64,000 nucleotides of DNA from Aphelocoma coerulescens (GCF_041296385.1 NC_091019.1:8269264-8333263); one strand, 5' to 3'; shown: positions 1 to 9,061, counted from the stretch's first letter. Made by a program: numbers and translations. Notes: generated by a model from the letters alone, not told the origin.

Positions 1-1452
1 GCGCAACCCTCCAGGCGGCTGCTTCTGCCGAAAGACGCCTGGGCTATGCACTTTCCCTCTCAGTGCTAGGTAGATCTACATTCTGTCTGTGTTGTGCTCT
101 GAATCTTAACGAAAACATTCTCAGCTAAGTCTCGCACACAGAAGAGTTTTAGGTCAACGAGCTTGCCCAAAGATTGCCCCCGTCCCTATACAAACTTATA
201 TTTACACCCCATTCCAGTGGTAATCCTCTTTCCTTTACAGCCTGCACAGCGCTGTCAGATCGCGGTGCTCTCCGCACCTGCCTTCTCACTCCCAAGTACC
301 AGCGCGAACCTTACAGCCTTGCAGGCAGCGAAGACACCGGTAGGCATCTCGCACAGAAGAACGGGCCAGGACGCAAAGATGGTCTTCCTTTCTCCTCGTT
401 GTCGCCCACATTGTGGTGATGTGTTGAAAGTCTTGGCCAGCGAAAGGCTAATCCAGCAAGTGCTTCTCTCTTGACGCATTTTGCTGAGCGAGAGCTACAC
501 GGATAGTTTAGAATCTGTGAAACAGCAAGACAATGATTGCACGTCGAGCTGAGCAAAAGCCGTGCACGGCACACCGTGGCTGCGTGCAGTGTTCATGCGG
601 AAGAGCGGCAAAGCTCCAAGCCCTCGCTGGGCTTCCGTTCTGCCCGGAGCACAGGCGGCGAAGAACGAAGCAGCTGGGCACCGGCTTCATGTAGCCAGTG
701 GAGCGAATTGCAAATGTCCAGCCGAGAGCTGCTTCACAAGCAGATTCAGCTGAGAACGCTCTGGCTGCTTCAGAAAGGAAGGCGCAGCCCTTGCACTCCA
801 GCACACAACCGGGCCAGAAACAGGTCCTTCAACCTTCAGTGCTGCCGACTCCATGCAGCTTGAGCACACCCAGAAGGACGCGTCCAGAAAGAAGGCGTTC
901 TTCGAGTACCCCCCTCCTCCAAGGAGCCTCGAAACTGAGCACAACACGCTGCGGCTCGGCAGCTTCCTTCTCAGCGAGACGTACCGTCACATTTATGCAC
1001 TCTCGCAGCTCCGTTGCCCACTTGCAGCAGCTGCTGCTACCGAAGCAAAAGGCTCCAGAAGTAAAAGCCACTGCTGGGCTGCACGTTCCCTCTGCCTCAC
1101 GTAAAGCAGCAGAAACTGGCCGCTGCACTCTGTCCTTCCATTCTCTGCCGCACCTGCCACTGTCATCTCTGCGTCTCCAAGCATAAACCTGGGCACAAAT
1201 GCTTTCCGGGGAAAGCTGGAAGAGAAATAGGTAGCAGCACAAGTAGCTGCAAGTGGAACTTCCTGGTTTCAACTGCTAACGTGAGTCCGCAAAGAAGCGA
1301 GTGACGGCCACGCTTCCCCTTGCAGCCTGTGCGATGCGCACAGCAGCTCGGGGCTCTGCCTTCATTCCTACGCTCTCCGTACCACGGTCGCGCTTTCATT
1401 CTGCCGGAGTCGAAGCGTCGCCTACTTCTCGCACAAGAGCATTGTGCCCGCA
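1..1452. repeat. Subrepeat A, unit 1
   Basis: First of two tandem subrepeats of about 1.46 kb. The period is exact at 1464 bp from about 400 onward (for example the segment starting at 537 recurs at 2001), while the first 270 bp are more diverged from B. It is CpG-rich: I count 18 CG dinucleotides in 1261-1440. Long open frames exist on both strands at once (162 aa on plus, 147 aa on minus), as expected for stop-poor GC-rich repeats; none resembles a protein family I know. Splice-like motifs (pyrimidine-rich TTTACAG near 235, GTGAGT near 1280, CCCCTTGCAG near 1316) are present but unproven. Confidence 0.9.
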
Positions 1453-2709
1453 GCGAAATGCTCCAGCCGACTGCTTCTGCCGGAACACGCCCTGGCCTAT
1501 GCACTTTCCCTCGCAGCGACATACACCAGCACACTGGGTCTTTCTTGTCGTCCAAATGTAAAGGGAAAGGTTCTCCGCTCCGTCTGGCACAGAGAACAGT
1601 TTTAGGTCGACAAGCTCACCCAGAGCTCACCCTCGACGCGTGGAAACCCGCATTTGCACCCCATTCCAGCGGCAGCCCGTCCTTCCTTTACAGCCTGCAC
1701 AGCGCCGTCAGATCGCGGTGCTCTCCGCACCTGCCTTCTCACTTCCAAGTACCAGCGCGAACCTTACAGCCTTGCAGGCAGCGAAGACGCGGCGAGGCGT
1801 CTCGCACAGAAGAACGGGCCAGGACGCAAAGATGGTCTTCCTTTCTCCTCCTCCTCCTCCTCCTTGCCCGAGTGGTGGTGCTGTGCTGAAAGTCTTGGCC
1901 GGCGAAAGGCTTATGCAGCAAGTGCTTCTCTCCTGACGCATTTCGCTGAGCGAGAGAGCTGCACGGACACTTTCGACTCTGGGAAACAGCAAGACAATGA
2001 TTGCACGTCGAGCTGAGCAAAAGCCGTGCACGGCACACCGTGGCTGCGTGCAGTGTTCACGCGGAAGAGCGGCAAAGCTCCAAGCCCTCGCTGGGCTTCC
2101 GTTCTGCCCGGAGCACAGGCGGCGAAGAACGAAGCAGCTGGGCACCGGCTTCATGTAGCCAGTGGAGCGAATTGCAAATGTCCAGCCGAGAGCTGCTTCA
2201 CAAGCAGATTCAGCTGAGAACGCTCTGGCTGCTTCAGAAAGGAAGGCGCAGCCCTTGCACTCCAGCACACAACCGGGCCAGAAACAGGTCCTTCAACCTT
2301 CAGTGCTGCCGACTCCATGCAGCTTGAGCACACCCAGAAGGACGCGTCCAGACAGAAGGCGTTCTTCGAGTACCCCCCTCCTCCAAGGAGCCTCGAAACT
2401 GAGCACAACACGCTGCGGCTCGGCAGCTTCCTTCTCAGCGAGACGTACCGTCACATTTATGCACTCTCGCAGCTCCGTTGCCCACTTGCAGCAGCTGCTG
2501 CTACCGAAGCAAAAGGCTCCAGAAGTAAAAGCCACTGCTGGGCTGCACGTTCCCTCTGCCTCACGTAAAGCAGCAGAAACTGGCCGCTGCACTCTGTCCT
2601 TCCATTCTCTGCCGCACCTGCCACTGTCATCTCTGCGTCTCCAAGCATAAACCTGGGCACAAATGCTTTCCGGGGAAAGCTGGAAGAGAAATAGGTAGCA
2701 GCACAAGTA
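1453..2709. repeat. Subrepeat B, unit 1 (truncated, spacer in direct orientation)
   Basis: Second subrepeat, ending abruptly at 2709 where the inverted arm begins, about 200 bp short of a full period. A run of six CCT triplets (1847-1864) replaces the CGTTGTCGCCCACATTG-type sequence of A. Its last 125 bp (2585-2709) lie in the same orientation as the matching part of A, so this is probably the ancestral arrangement. Confidence 0.9.
1847..1864 (+). repeat. CCT trinucleotide microsatellite, six copies
   Basis: Perfect (CCT)6 in subrepeat B. Equivalent runs: 10908-10925 (6), 19969-19986 (6), 29030-29050 (7), 38088-38108 (7), 47147-47179 (11), 48626-48643 (6), 57686-57718 (11), 59165-59182 (6). 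The copy number follows the unit haplotypes and accounts for the subrepeat period changing from 1464 to 1479 bp. Confidence 0.97.
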
Positions 2710-2865
2710 GCCAGTTTCTGCTGCTTTACGTGAGGCAGAGGGAACGTGCAGCCCAGCAGTGGCTTTTACTTCTGGAGCCTTTTGCTTCGGTAGCAGCAGC
2801 TGCTGCAAGTGGGCAACGGAGCTGCGAGAGTGCATAAATGTGACGGTACGTCTCGCTGAGAAGGA
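2429..2865. repeat. Perfect inverted repeat, 156-bp arms, 125-bp spacer (unit 1 isomer)
   Basis: The left arm 2429-2584 and right arm 2710-2865 are exact reverse complements across all 156 bases by direct reading. The left arm belongs to subrepeat B; the right arm is an inverted extra copy that abuts the truncated 3' LTR. The spacer 2585-2709 reads in the direct orientation here, starting CGCTGCACTC after the arm, whereas units 2-7 have it reversed. As RNA or single strand this would fold into a long hairpin. Confidence 0.97.
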
Positions 2866-3310
2866 TATAACATTCTTCGACTACAGGGAGAGTCCATGGG
2901 GCTTTTCCCATGGGGTCTCTCAAACAGATGTAGGATGCAGCTCCCTTTTTATGCCAAGTTCCCGGCCCCAGCACCCTCTTCCTTTTCCCCACTGGCTGAG
3001 GTACTCAGGAGATACAGACTTCCCAAAGTGCCTACTCTATGCCCTCCTCTAATATGCACCCCCCTTTTGGTATTGAAAAGAAAGAAAAAGAAACTATTCC
3101 TAATTCTGTTAAGTGTTTGTTGCCTTGTTGTAGGTTCAGGAATTTAACAGGGCCTTGATTAATCAACAGTCTCTGTTGGTTACCAACAGTTCTAGAGAAC
3201 TAATAGTTTCTTCTGTTACTTCACTATCGATAAGTTCCTAGCCTTGTCTACAGGCAGATTCACATGGTCTGTTTGTAAAGACTCATTCGTCTCATTCCTT
3301 TTAATCCCTC
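2866..3310 (-). mobile_element. 3' LTR (truncated at its R/U5 end), unit 1
   Basis: Homologous to 5160-5630; shared landmarks are ACATTCTTC-ACTACAGGGAGAG, GGTACTCAGGAG, ATATGCACCCCCCTTTTGGTAT, GGTTCAGGAATTTAACAGGGCCTTG and TGTTTGTAAAGAC. Similarity starts only at about 2869, directly after the inverted-repeat arm, so the terminal U5 part present in the other LTR is missing here. A short palindrome, CCATGGG/CCCATGG, lies at 2893-2913. Confidence 0.85.
2945..2952 (-). promoter_or_regulatory. TATA-like box of the 3' LTR, firing leftward
   Basis: Reads ATAAAAAG on the minus strand, at the expected place between U3 and R. Transcription from about 30 bp downstream would run left and enter the perfect inverted repeat within about 60 nt. 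Equivalents start at 12006, 21067, 30131, 39189, 49724 and 60263. Activity is not shown by sequence alone. Confidence 0.5.
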
Positions 3311-3429
3311 CTCTTTTTATTTTGCCTCTTTTTTCTTTACAAACCTTAATTACCATTGATTTAATTTTTTCTTCTTGAGTCTTCTTGGATTTTGCTATTA
3401 TTTGCAGTGACATCCTCATCTATCCTTTT

Positions 3430-5074
3430 GTAGACATTTCTGGATCAGGTAGGCATGGCTGCTACCGGCATCCCCTTGACCACCTGCTGAAAGAGCTGCA
3501 CTCAGCAAGGTGTCACACATGATAAAAAGATTAGAGTTGCTATAGCATGTAAGAGGGGAAATCATATTCATTTAGCCCATAGCTGGCCAGTTAACCATGA
3601 AAACATATCCCATTCCCATCCTTTCCACATTTGGACAGGTCCGTGAGCTGACGTTATTTCCTTTGTTATTTTTTTGACCACTTTTCCGCTGTCATCTGCT
3701 TGCAAACAGCAGCTCGAGTCATTTAATTTCCCACAAACTCCTCCTTCTTCTGCTAACAGATAATCTAGTACCATCCAATGTTGAAATACCGCTTTCCTCG
3801 TTTAAGTGGGTTGGTCAGCAAGAAAGTCAAGAGCTGTGGCTGTTTGGTTGGTTATTATTTCCGAGACAGCTTGTAACCTAATTATCCCATTCAAATGATA
3901 AATGGGTTCCCAGGCATCTGGGATTAATTCCTTAGGATTCCAAGTGGCTGGTCCATCCTGTTGTGGAACTGGTTCTGGTGGCCATTCATCTTTTCCCCAT
4001 TTTGGGGTGCTCCCTCCAGCCAGGGCTGCATCAGTTGACTGCTTTTCTCTAATTAAATCATCACAGATTTTGATTCCTAAGCGATTTCCCTGAACTTGTG
4101 GCAACAAAAAGAACAACGGGCTAATATACCCCATACCCATACCATATCCCTGACCAGTTTGGAGGTAACCTGAGCTAAGCATGTTGGCCACAAATGCAAT
4201 AATGTCCTTTCAAAGCCTGTGTTCCATTATCAAAGGGGCCTTTCTACCTTTTGTCATCAATTGGTGGGTCAAAATACAGCGGGATTCCTGGGCCTAACGG
4301 TCCTCCAATAGTTGCTCCACCATAAGGGTCACAGTATTTGCGTTTCCAAGCTCCCAAATGGGGTTCCCATCTACATTTACGTCTGCAAGCTGTTTGGTTG
4401 GATTTGGAGCAGAACTCACTAAGAGGGTTTGAGTTCCAATCTGGTGTTGCCATTCCCACTGATAATCATGAGCAACATGTGTTCTACTTGTGGAATTTTC
4501 GTGGGGACATCTTAAAAATAGGTGGTCAAAAAAACCCCTTGTCCCTCCCCATTGCTTTACAGGCTTCCAAATATTTTTGGTAAGTGTGTTAAGAACACTT
4601 TACCCAGCTACCATTAGTGAGCTTAACAGGTATTTGATTGCATTTGTCTTGATATTTGGAACAATTGTAAGGAGGGCAACTGGGGGTCCAAGCCCAATTG
4701 TTTAAACCCAGAGGGGAAGTAAATTCATACATGTCTTTTCCTACATAGACCCCCTCTGTCCTATTTAGGCAATAAGTGCCTGTTGGAGAAGAATGAAGTG
4801 GCCGTGAACTTCCTTCTTTGGCCCCAAATCCCGTCCTAGTATGGACCCCACCATTTAGGTTCAGCTGGGCTAGCCAACCATGGCCACTCTTCAGATCCTC
4901 CTGGCCCTCCACAGAGCCAGCAATTGCTAAGGTTAAAAACTTTTGCTACTTCTTCTCCTAAGGCTGCAAATTGATTCTCTCACACCTGGCCTAAACTCAG
5001 CTGACCATATAAAAGTAGAATTATTAATGAAAATATTTTAATTGTGTGATCTAGTTAGCTAGTCTAATTTTCAT
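3430..5074 (-). pseudogene. env: Retroviral env remnant, unit 1
   Basis: The envelope glycoprotein would mediate retroviral attachment and fusion; this copy cannot make it. The ATG at 5072-5074 meets a stop after seven codons, and a hydrophobic signal-like stretch follows in another frame. Surface-subunit pieces are open at 4589-4912 (107 aa, with N-glycosylation sites NRT, NCS and NGS) and 4244-4459. The C-terminal surface and early transmembrane part is open at 3802-4191, in a different frame, and further transmembrane sequence is open at 3568-3774. The last piece holds the motif CGKLNDSSCC at 3706-3735, the disulfide loop after the immunosuppressive-like segment of gamma/alpharetroviral transmembrane subunits. 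There are several in-frame stops, at least one frameshift between 4244 and 4191, and no recognisable membrane anchor after 3568. Family placement is by recognition of the motif; no search was run. Confidence 0.85.
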
Positions 5075-5140
5075 GTTGTCTTCTGCACCACCTGTGGCAA
5101 ATGAAGACACATAAAACCACTTAACCTAAAACAATGGCCG

Positions 5141-5158
5141 CAAGTATTAGCCCCCCAG
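5141..5158 (-). other. Candidate retroviral primer binding site
   Basis: The minus strand reads TGGGGGGCTAATACTTG just inside the 5' LTR. The opening TGGGGG-CT resembles a proline-tRNA type site, but the remaining bases diverge, so this is tentative. It fixes the inner LTR border near 5160. Confidence 0.35.
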
Positions 5159-5159
5159 T

Positions 5160-5630
5160 GAGGAGACAGAGGCATCCTACAACATTCTTCAACTACAGGG
5201 AGAGGCCATGGGGCTTTTCCTGTGCAGTCTCTCTCAAATGATTGTGGGACACTACTCCCATTTTATGCTAAGTTCCCAGCCATAGCGCCCTCTTCCTTTT
5301 CCCCTTTGGCTGAGGTACTCAGGAGGTAAAGACTTCCTGAATTGCCTACTCTATGCCCCCATGTAATATGCACCCCCCTTTTGGTATAGAAAAGGAGGAA
5401 GAAGAAACTATTCCTAATTCTATTAAGCCTTTGTTGCCTTGCTCTAGGTTCAGGAATTTAACAGGGCCTTGGCTGAGCAACAGTCTCTGTTGATTAGTAA
5501 CAGTTTCTAAAACTAATACTTTCTTCTATTACTTCCCTATCTGTTACTGCTCTATGCTAGCCTTGTCTAAGAGTGGATTCACACAGTCTGTTTGTAAAGA
5601 CACATCCATCTTACTCCTTTCACTCCCACA
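5160..5630 (-). mobile_element. 5' LTR, unit 1
   Basis: Outer end near 5630 (CACTCCCACA on plus, giving a TGTG start on minus). It retains the R/U5 tail (5160-5180) that is lost from the other LTR. A TATA-like GCATAAAAT is at 5260-5268 on the minus strand. It carries CTCTCTC at about 5230, which is two bases shorter in units 4-7. No clear AATAAA was seen. Confidence 0.85.
5260..5268 (-). promoter_or_regulatory. TATA-like box of the 5' LTR
   Basis: GCATAAAAT on the minus strand, in the same LTR position as the box at 2945-2952. It would drive env-sense transcription leftward through the retroviral remnant. In unit 4 the equivalent is 32445-32453. Confidence 0.45.
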
Positions 5631-5989
5631 CCTTCTTGGAGGTGGGACGGCTCCCCCCGGCACAGCACCTGGAAAAAAACCCCCGTATATGCACACACAC
5701 ACCTGCACTTACCCTGCACTCTGCTGCACACCCCCCCCCCCCCCCCCCACTAACCCCCGCCTCCATATCCCTACCATGCCACTCTCAGCTGCCCTGCCCC
5801 CACCGTCCCAGCGGGCTGGCAGCACCCACTCCTCACATGCTTCCCCATGCCTTGCATTTCCTTCCTGCCCCCTCTGTAGCCTTCCCTCTACCTGCCTTTT
5901 CTCCATTGCCTTGCATTGACTTGCTCACCCATCCCCCACCTGACTTCCTTTCACAGTCATCTAGGTCTGGCCTTACCTTTTCTTTTCCT
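5631..5989. repeat. C-rich tract with poly-C run, unit 1
   Basis: Pyrimidine-rich plus strand with a CA dinucleotide run near 5693 and 18 uninterrupted Cs at 5731-5748, between other C5-C6 runs. The minus strand thus has several G runs close together, a G-quadruplex-capable arrangement. Open frames here are proline/leucine-rich, low-complexity shadows. No gene seen. Confidence 0.85.
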
Positions 5990-6990
5990 TCTAGGACCCT
6001 CATTGCCTTGCCTCACCTCGCCAAGCCACCACTTGCCTTGCCTTGCCCTTGAACCCCTTGCCTTCCATTACCTTGCTCACCCCTCCCCCACCTGGAATTC
6101 AAGACCCCTTTTCAATGACATTTCTGGGCCTTGCCCTGCCCTTTCTGCTCCTCCTAGGAATCTCAAGGCTCTCAAGTATCTCCGGTGTTTCAGGATCACA
6201 TGAGAGGAAGACCAGGCAAGGACACATGTTGCCACACTCATCTATACGGGCAGCCTTTGTCTGGGACCAATCTTTGCATGTCTTGAATCTTGGAAGGGCA
6301 ATTCACATTTTGCCCTTGAGCTCCGGGACCAGAAGGAGAGTTCTTTTGCATACAAAGGAAAGCAGGTAGCTCAAGTCTCTTAGGTGCAGATTAGAGATGA
6401 CTCACACAGGATCAAGGCCACACAGAGCAGTTGGGCCTAGCCACTTTTGTGTACCAGAAGTCCTTGAATGTACTTCTCACCTGCCTTGCCTCGCCTTGCC
6501 TTGGCAACGCAACAGTTTCCTTGCCTTGCCCTGCTAGCCCTCCGTAGCCTTGCATTCCCTTGCATGCCCATGCCACACCCTTGACCTGCCTACTGCTTTC
6601 CTCCAGGGCCTTGGCTTGCCGAGCCCTTCTTGTTTCTGCCTGGCCTACCCATCAGTGGACTTTCCTTCCTCCTAGAGGCAAGCCTTGCCTCTAACTTCTG
6701 GGCCTTCTCTTGCCTACCACTCCATTTATTTCCCCCTCACTGCTCTGGCCTTGCCTACCTCTTGCTTGACTTGCCTGCAATTGCCTGCACTTGGTTTGCA
6801 GTGCCTTGCCTGCATGGAAGGCAAGGTAAAGAGTGGTAGGCAGGGCAAAGCCAGCAAGTTGTAGGTAGTGCGAGACGTAGGCAAAGGAAGCAAAGCAAGG
6901 GTAGCTTAGGAAAAACTAGGCAAGGCACTGAAGGCAAGGCAAGGCCAAGGGACTTGCAGTGCCTTTCCTTGGGAAGGTAAGGACATAGAG
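5990..6990. repeat. TTGCC/GGCAA-rich domain with polarity switch, unit 1
   Basis: Degenerate short repeats built on (C)CTTGCC read on the plus strand at 6003-6075, 6482-6620 and 6740-6810, then switch to GGCAAGG from 6820 to about 6950. The switch is a hairpin: stem CCTTGCC 6804-6810 with GGCAAGG 6820-6826 around 9 nt. An outer perfect 12-bp inverted pair is TGCCTACCACTC 6711-6722 with GAGTGGTAGGCA 6831-6842. A further palindrome with 9-bp arms sits at 6674-6692. A non-repetitive island lies at 6180-6480. No gene seen. Confidence 0.8.
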
Positions 6991-8049
6991 CCAGTGTTGG
7001 TGGAGCAGATGTTAAGGTACCATGGGGAGGAATAGCCCAGTGAGATATTTCTCTCCTGGCCCCTTCTGTGTAGGGGCAATTGTTGGACATATTCAATACT
7101 AGAGGTGTATCAGTCCCTGGATATGTTGTATTTTGGAGGAGGGGATGCTGTTTCTTTGGAGATAGGCTTGTACTTGCTCTCTTTGGCAAGGAAAGCAGGT
7201 TTGGATGCGCTCATGAGGTGCTCTTAGGGATTTTAAAGGCTTTTCCCAACAGACAGTTCTCTGGGTTAGAGCTGTTGAGCTTTCAGCAGGAATGCAAAGG
7301 CCAAGCTTGTGACCCTTTTTTCCTGGTGCCTTTAGTGTGTGAGCAGTCCCTGGTGCTGTTGTCTTTGGATCCTGACTCTGGGAGAGGGAAGGCTTAGGAT
7401 GGTACCTAGAGCTGAGAAGGAAAGTGCTGAGGGCAGCGTGTGCGCTGCTAGTTTGAGGGGTGCAGTTGAAGTTGTAGGCAGCAAGAGCTTTCTCAGCTGG
7501 CACTGTTGTGAGCTCTGTTTTTGCCAGATGGTTTCAAGTTGGTAGGTGGACTCTGCCAGAGAGAAAAGATTTGTTTGGGCAAAGAGGTTTGTCTGGCTCT
7601 TGGAGTGTGGTGCAAAAAAGAGTCTGCTCTTGGAAGGGGAAGATTCAGGAAAACTTTTTGTTCTGACACCGTTGATTTGAGTGCAGGGACGTTTCTAACT
7701 TGCCTCTGCCCTTGGGGTGGTTTTGAGCAGCGAAAGCTGCGTTTCCTTCTTTGGCAAGTCGTCAGTGCCATCGTGTGGTTGTTGCGATGAGTGCTGACAG
7801 TGCCCAGGAAAAAGCCAAGTGCTTCATTGGCACGGCCCCAGTCGTGTGGGAGCAGTTGGTGGAAGAACTCCGCTGTGCAGTCTGCCTCTTGGAGACGTAA
7901 AAGAATGTGTTCCTATGCATAGCGGGGAAGCAAGAGGAATCTTTTCATTGTTGGCTGTGCAGTTTCTAAGCGGCAAAAGTAAAGGCAGTTCCAGCATGGC
8001 CTCTTTCTTTCAGAACCTTTTCTGTGCCATCATGAAAATGCTCAACATG
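6991..8049. other. Gene-free stretch, unit 1
   Basis: G/T-leaning sequence without recognised repeats, gene or RNA. Open frames of up to 144 aa occur but overlap on both strands and resemble nothing I know. An imperfect hairpin is at 7761-7798 (GTCAG...CATCG paired with CGATG...CTGAC). One base near 7737 (AAAGCTGCG against AAAGGTGCG) separates units 1-3 from 4-6. Confidence 0.7.
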
Positions 8050-9061
8050 TAACTCGCACCCATTGAACTGCATCAAAGGTCCTGGAGCTATGCACTTTCC
8101 TTCAAGCTCTATGTACCATCTCTCCACCTCTCGCGGATCCCAAACCCCTTCCAAACATCCAGCAGCTGCTTCTGCACGCAGGGAACAAATGCTAGAACAA
8201 GGCGTTGGCCTTCATAGTCCCTCTAAAATCTGTAAACTAAGCAAAACATACCAGTGACCAGCATTTTCCTTCGCAAATATATATATAGAGCATCATCACA
8301 TTCTGTCAAAGTGGGTAAGTTCACCCTTGCAGTGCAGCTTTTCCAGCCGCAGTTCGGACTGAGAGATGTGCCAGGAGAGAAAGCATTTGTTGACTTTCCT
8401 TCTTCTCTGGAACACTTGATACTCGCAGTGCAATCACTTCCACACAACTTCGGTGTGCCCAGGTTCAAGCAGCTAGAGCTCACAGAGATGGGAAAGTCAG
8501 GGCAGAAGACGTTTCAAAAAAACGTTACAGCAGCATTAAAACTGTGCACAGCAGTCTGCAGCACTCTAGCTTACTTCTCTGACAGACATGCCATCCCATT
8601 GTGGGCTCTCACAGCTCGGTTGCAAGCTATCTTGGTTGCAAGCTACTCTTCTGAAGAAAAGAACTATAAGAAAAAGCCAATGCTGGGCTGCGCCTTCCCC
8701 TTGCTTCACGTAAAGCCACCCCATGCTGCACTCTGCACTTCCCTTCTCCGCCCCATTGACCACTGTGTTTTCTGAATCTCGAAGCCTAAAGTTCAGCGAT
8801 ATTGTTTCAGCGGAGGGCTGGAAGAGGAATAGGTAGCAGCACAGCTAAAAGTAGCTGTCGCTGAGCTTTCTCCTTCCCAAAGCTAATGTGAATACGGCAG
8901 GTAGGCGAGTGGCAGCTACCCTCCTCTCTCAGCTTATATGCTGCATGCACGAGCCCGGTGCTCTGCGCCGTCGTTCACCCTCTTAAGTACCCTTGTCGCG
9001 CTTTCATTCTGCCAGAGTCGAACAGTCGTCTACTTCTCGCACAGAGAGCACAGTGCCGGCA
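8050..9061. repeat. Diverged older subrepeat copy, unit 1
   Basis: Shares landmarks in order with subrepeat A at about 985-1452: CTCACAGCTCGGTTGC with CTCGCAGCTCCGTTGC, CTTCACGTAAAG with CCTCACGTAAAG, AATAGGTAGCAGCACA at about 8828 and 1226, and CGCGCTTTCATTCTGCC at about 8997 and 1388. It runs without a break into subrepeat A of the next unit. Similarity is hard to see left of about 8570. The 173-aa open frame at 8254-8775 differs between unit types by two amino-acid changes and no silent ones, so I do not call it a gene. A short TA run is at 8276-8287. Confidence 0.8.

Larger units (their letters stand above)
2866..5630 (-). mobile_element. Env-only endogenous retrovirus, unit 1
   Basis: Two related direct repeats of about 450 bp (2866-3310 and 5160-5630) flank a retroviral env remnant, all reading on the minus strand. 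In element order: 5' LTR, candidate primer binding site, a leader of only about 85 nt, broken env, polypurine-rich stretch (complement of about 3301-3341), and 3' LTR. There is no gag or pol sequence. The short leader joined directly to env fits either reverse transcription of a spliced env mRNA or an internal deletion. The two LTRs differ at many positions, so the insertion predates the amplification of the array; the copies in the different units are almost identical and must have spread as part of the satellite. Confidence 0.88.
1..9061. repeat. Macrosatellite unit 1 (9061 bp)
   Basis: Position 1 onward recurs almost unchanged at 9062, 18123, 27184, 36242, 45301 and 55840, so the window is a head-to-tail array. 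The unit start is arbitrary: I set it at the window edge. Order inside: subrepeat A, subrepeat B, inverted-repeat junction, env-only retrovirus on the minus strand, C-rich tract, TTGCC domain, gene-free stretch, diverged subrepeat. Unit 1 is the odd member. The spacer of its inverted repeat is in the opposite orientation to all other units, and it has private bases at 2353 (C), 3557 (G), 3644 (G) and 5287 (G). It carries six CCT triplets and an 18-C run. No part of the unit encodes an intact protein that I recognise. Confidence 0.97.

Noticed and set aside
1279..1325. A tiny intron between GTGAGT and CCCCTTGCAG
   Set aside because: About 46 nt is too short for a typical vertebrate intron and there is no supporting exon reading frame.
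698..2268. Many 80-190 aa open frames on both strands of subrepeats A and B
   Set aside because: They overlap each other in several frames and both directions, contain low-complexity proline, leucine, serine or glycine runs that simply translate the CCT repeat, and recur only because the DNA recurs.
3216..3419. Lysine-rich 67-aa minus-strand frame that could be an Env tail
   Set aside because: It spans the polypurine-rich stretch and the LTR, is broken by one extra T in units 4-7, and has no membrane segment before it.
5554..6369. Proline- and leucine-rich open frames in the C-rich and TTGCC region
   Set aside because: Low-complexity translation of pyrimidine-rich DNA; lengths shift with the poly-C run from unit to unit.
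5990..6990. Telomeric or subtelomeric simple repeat
   Set aside because: The motif is TTGCC, not TTAGGG, and it is degenerate and interspersed.
8254..8775. A 173-aa plus-strand open frame present in every complete unit
   Set aside because: Between unit types it differs by two amino-acid replacements and no silent change, it overlaps open minus-strand frames, and it lies in a diverged subrepeat. No family is recognised and no constraint is visible.
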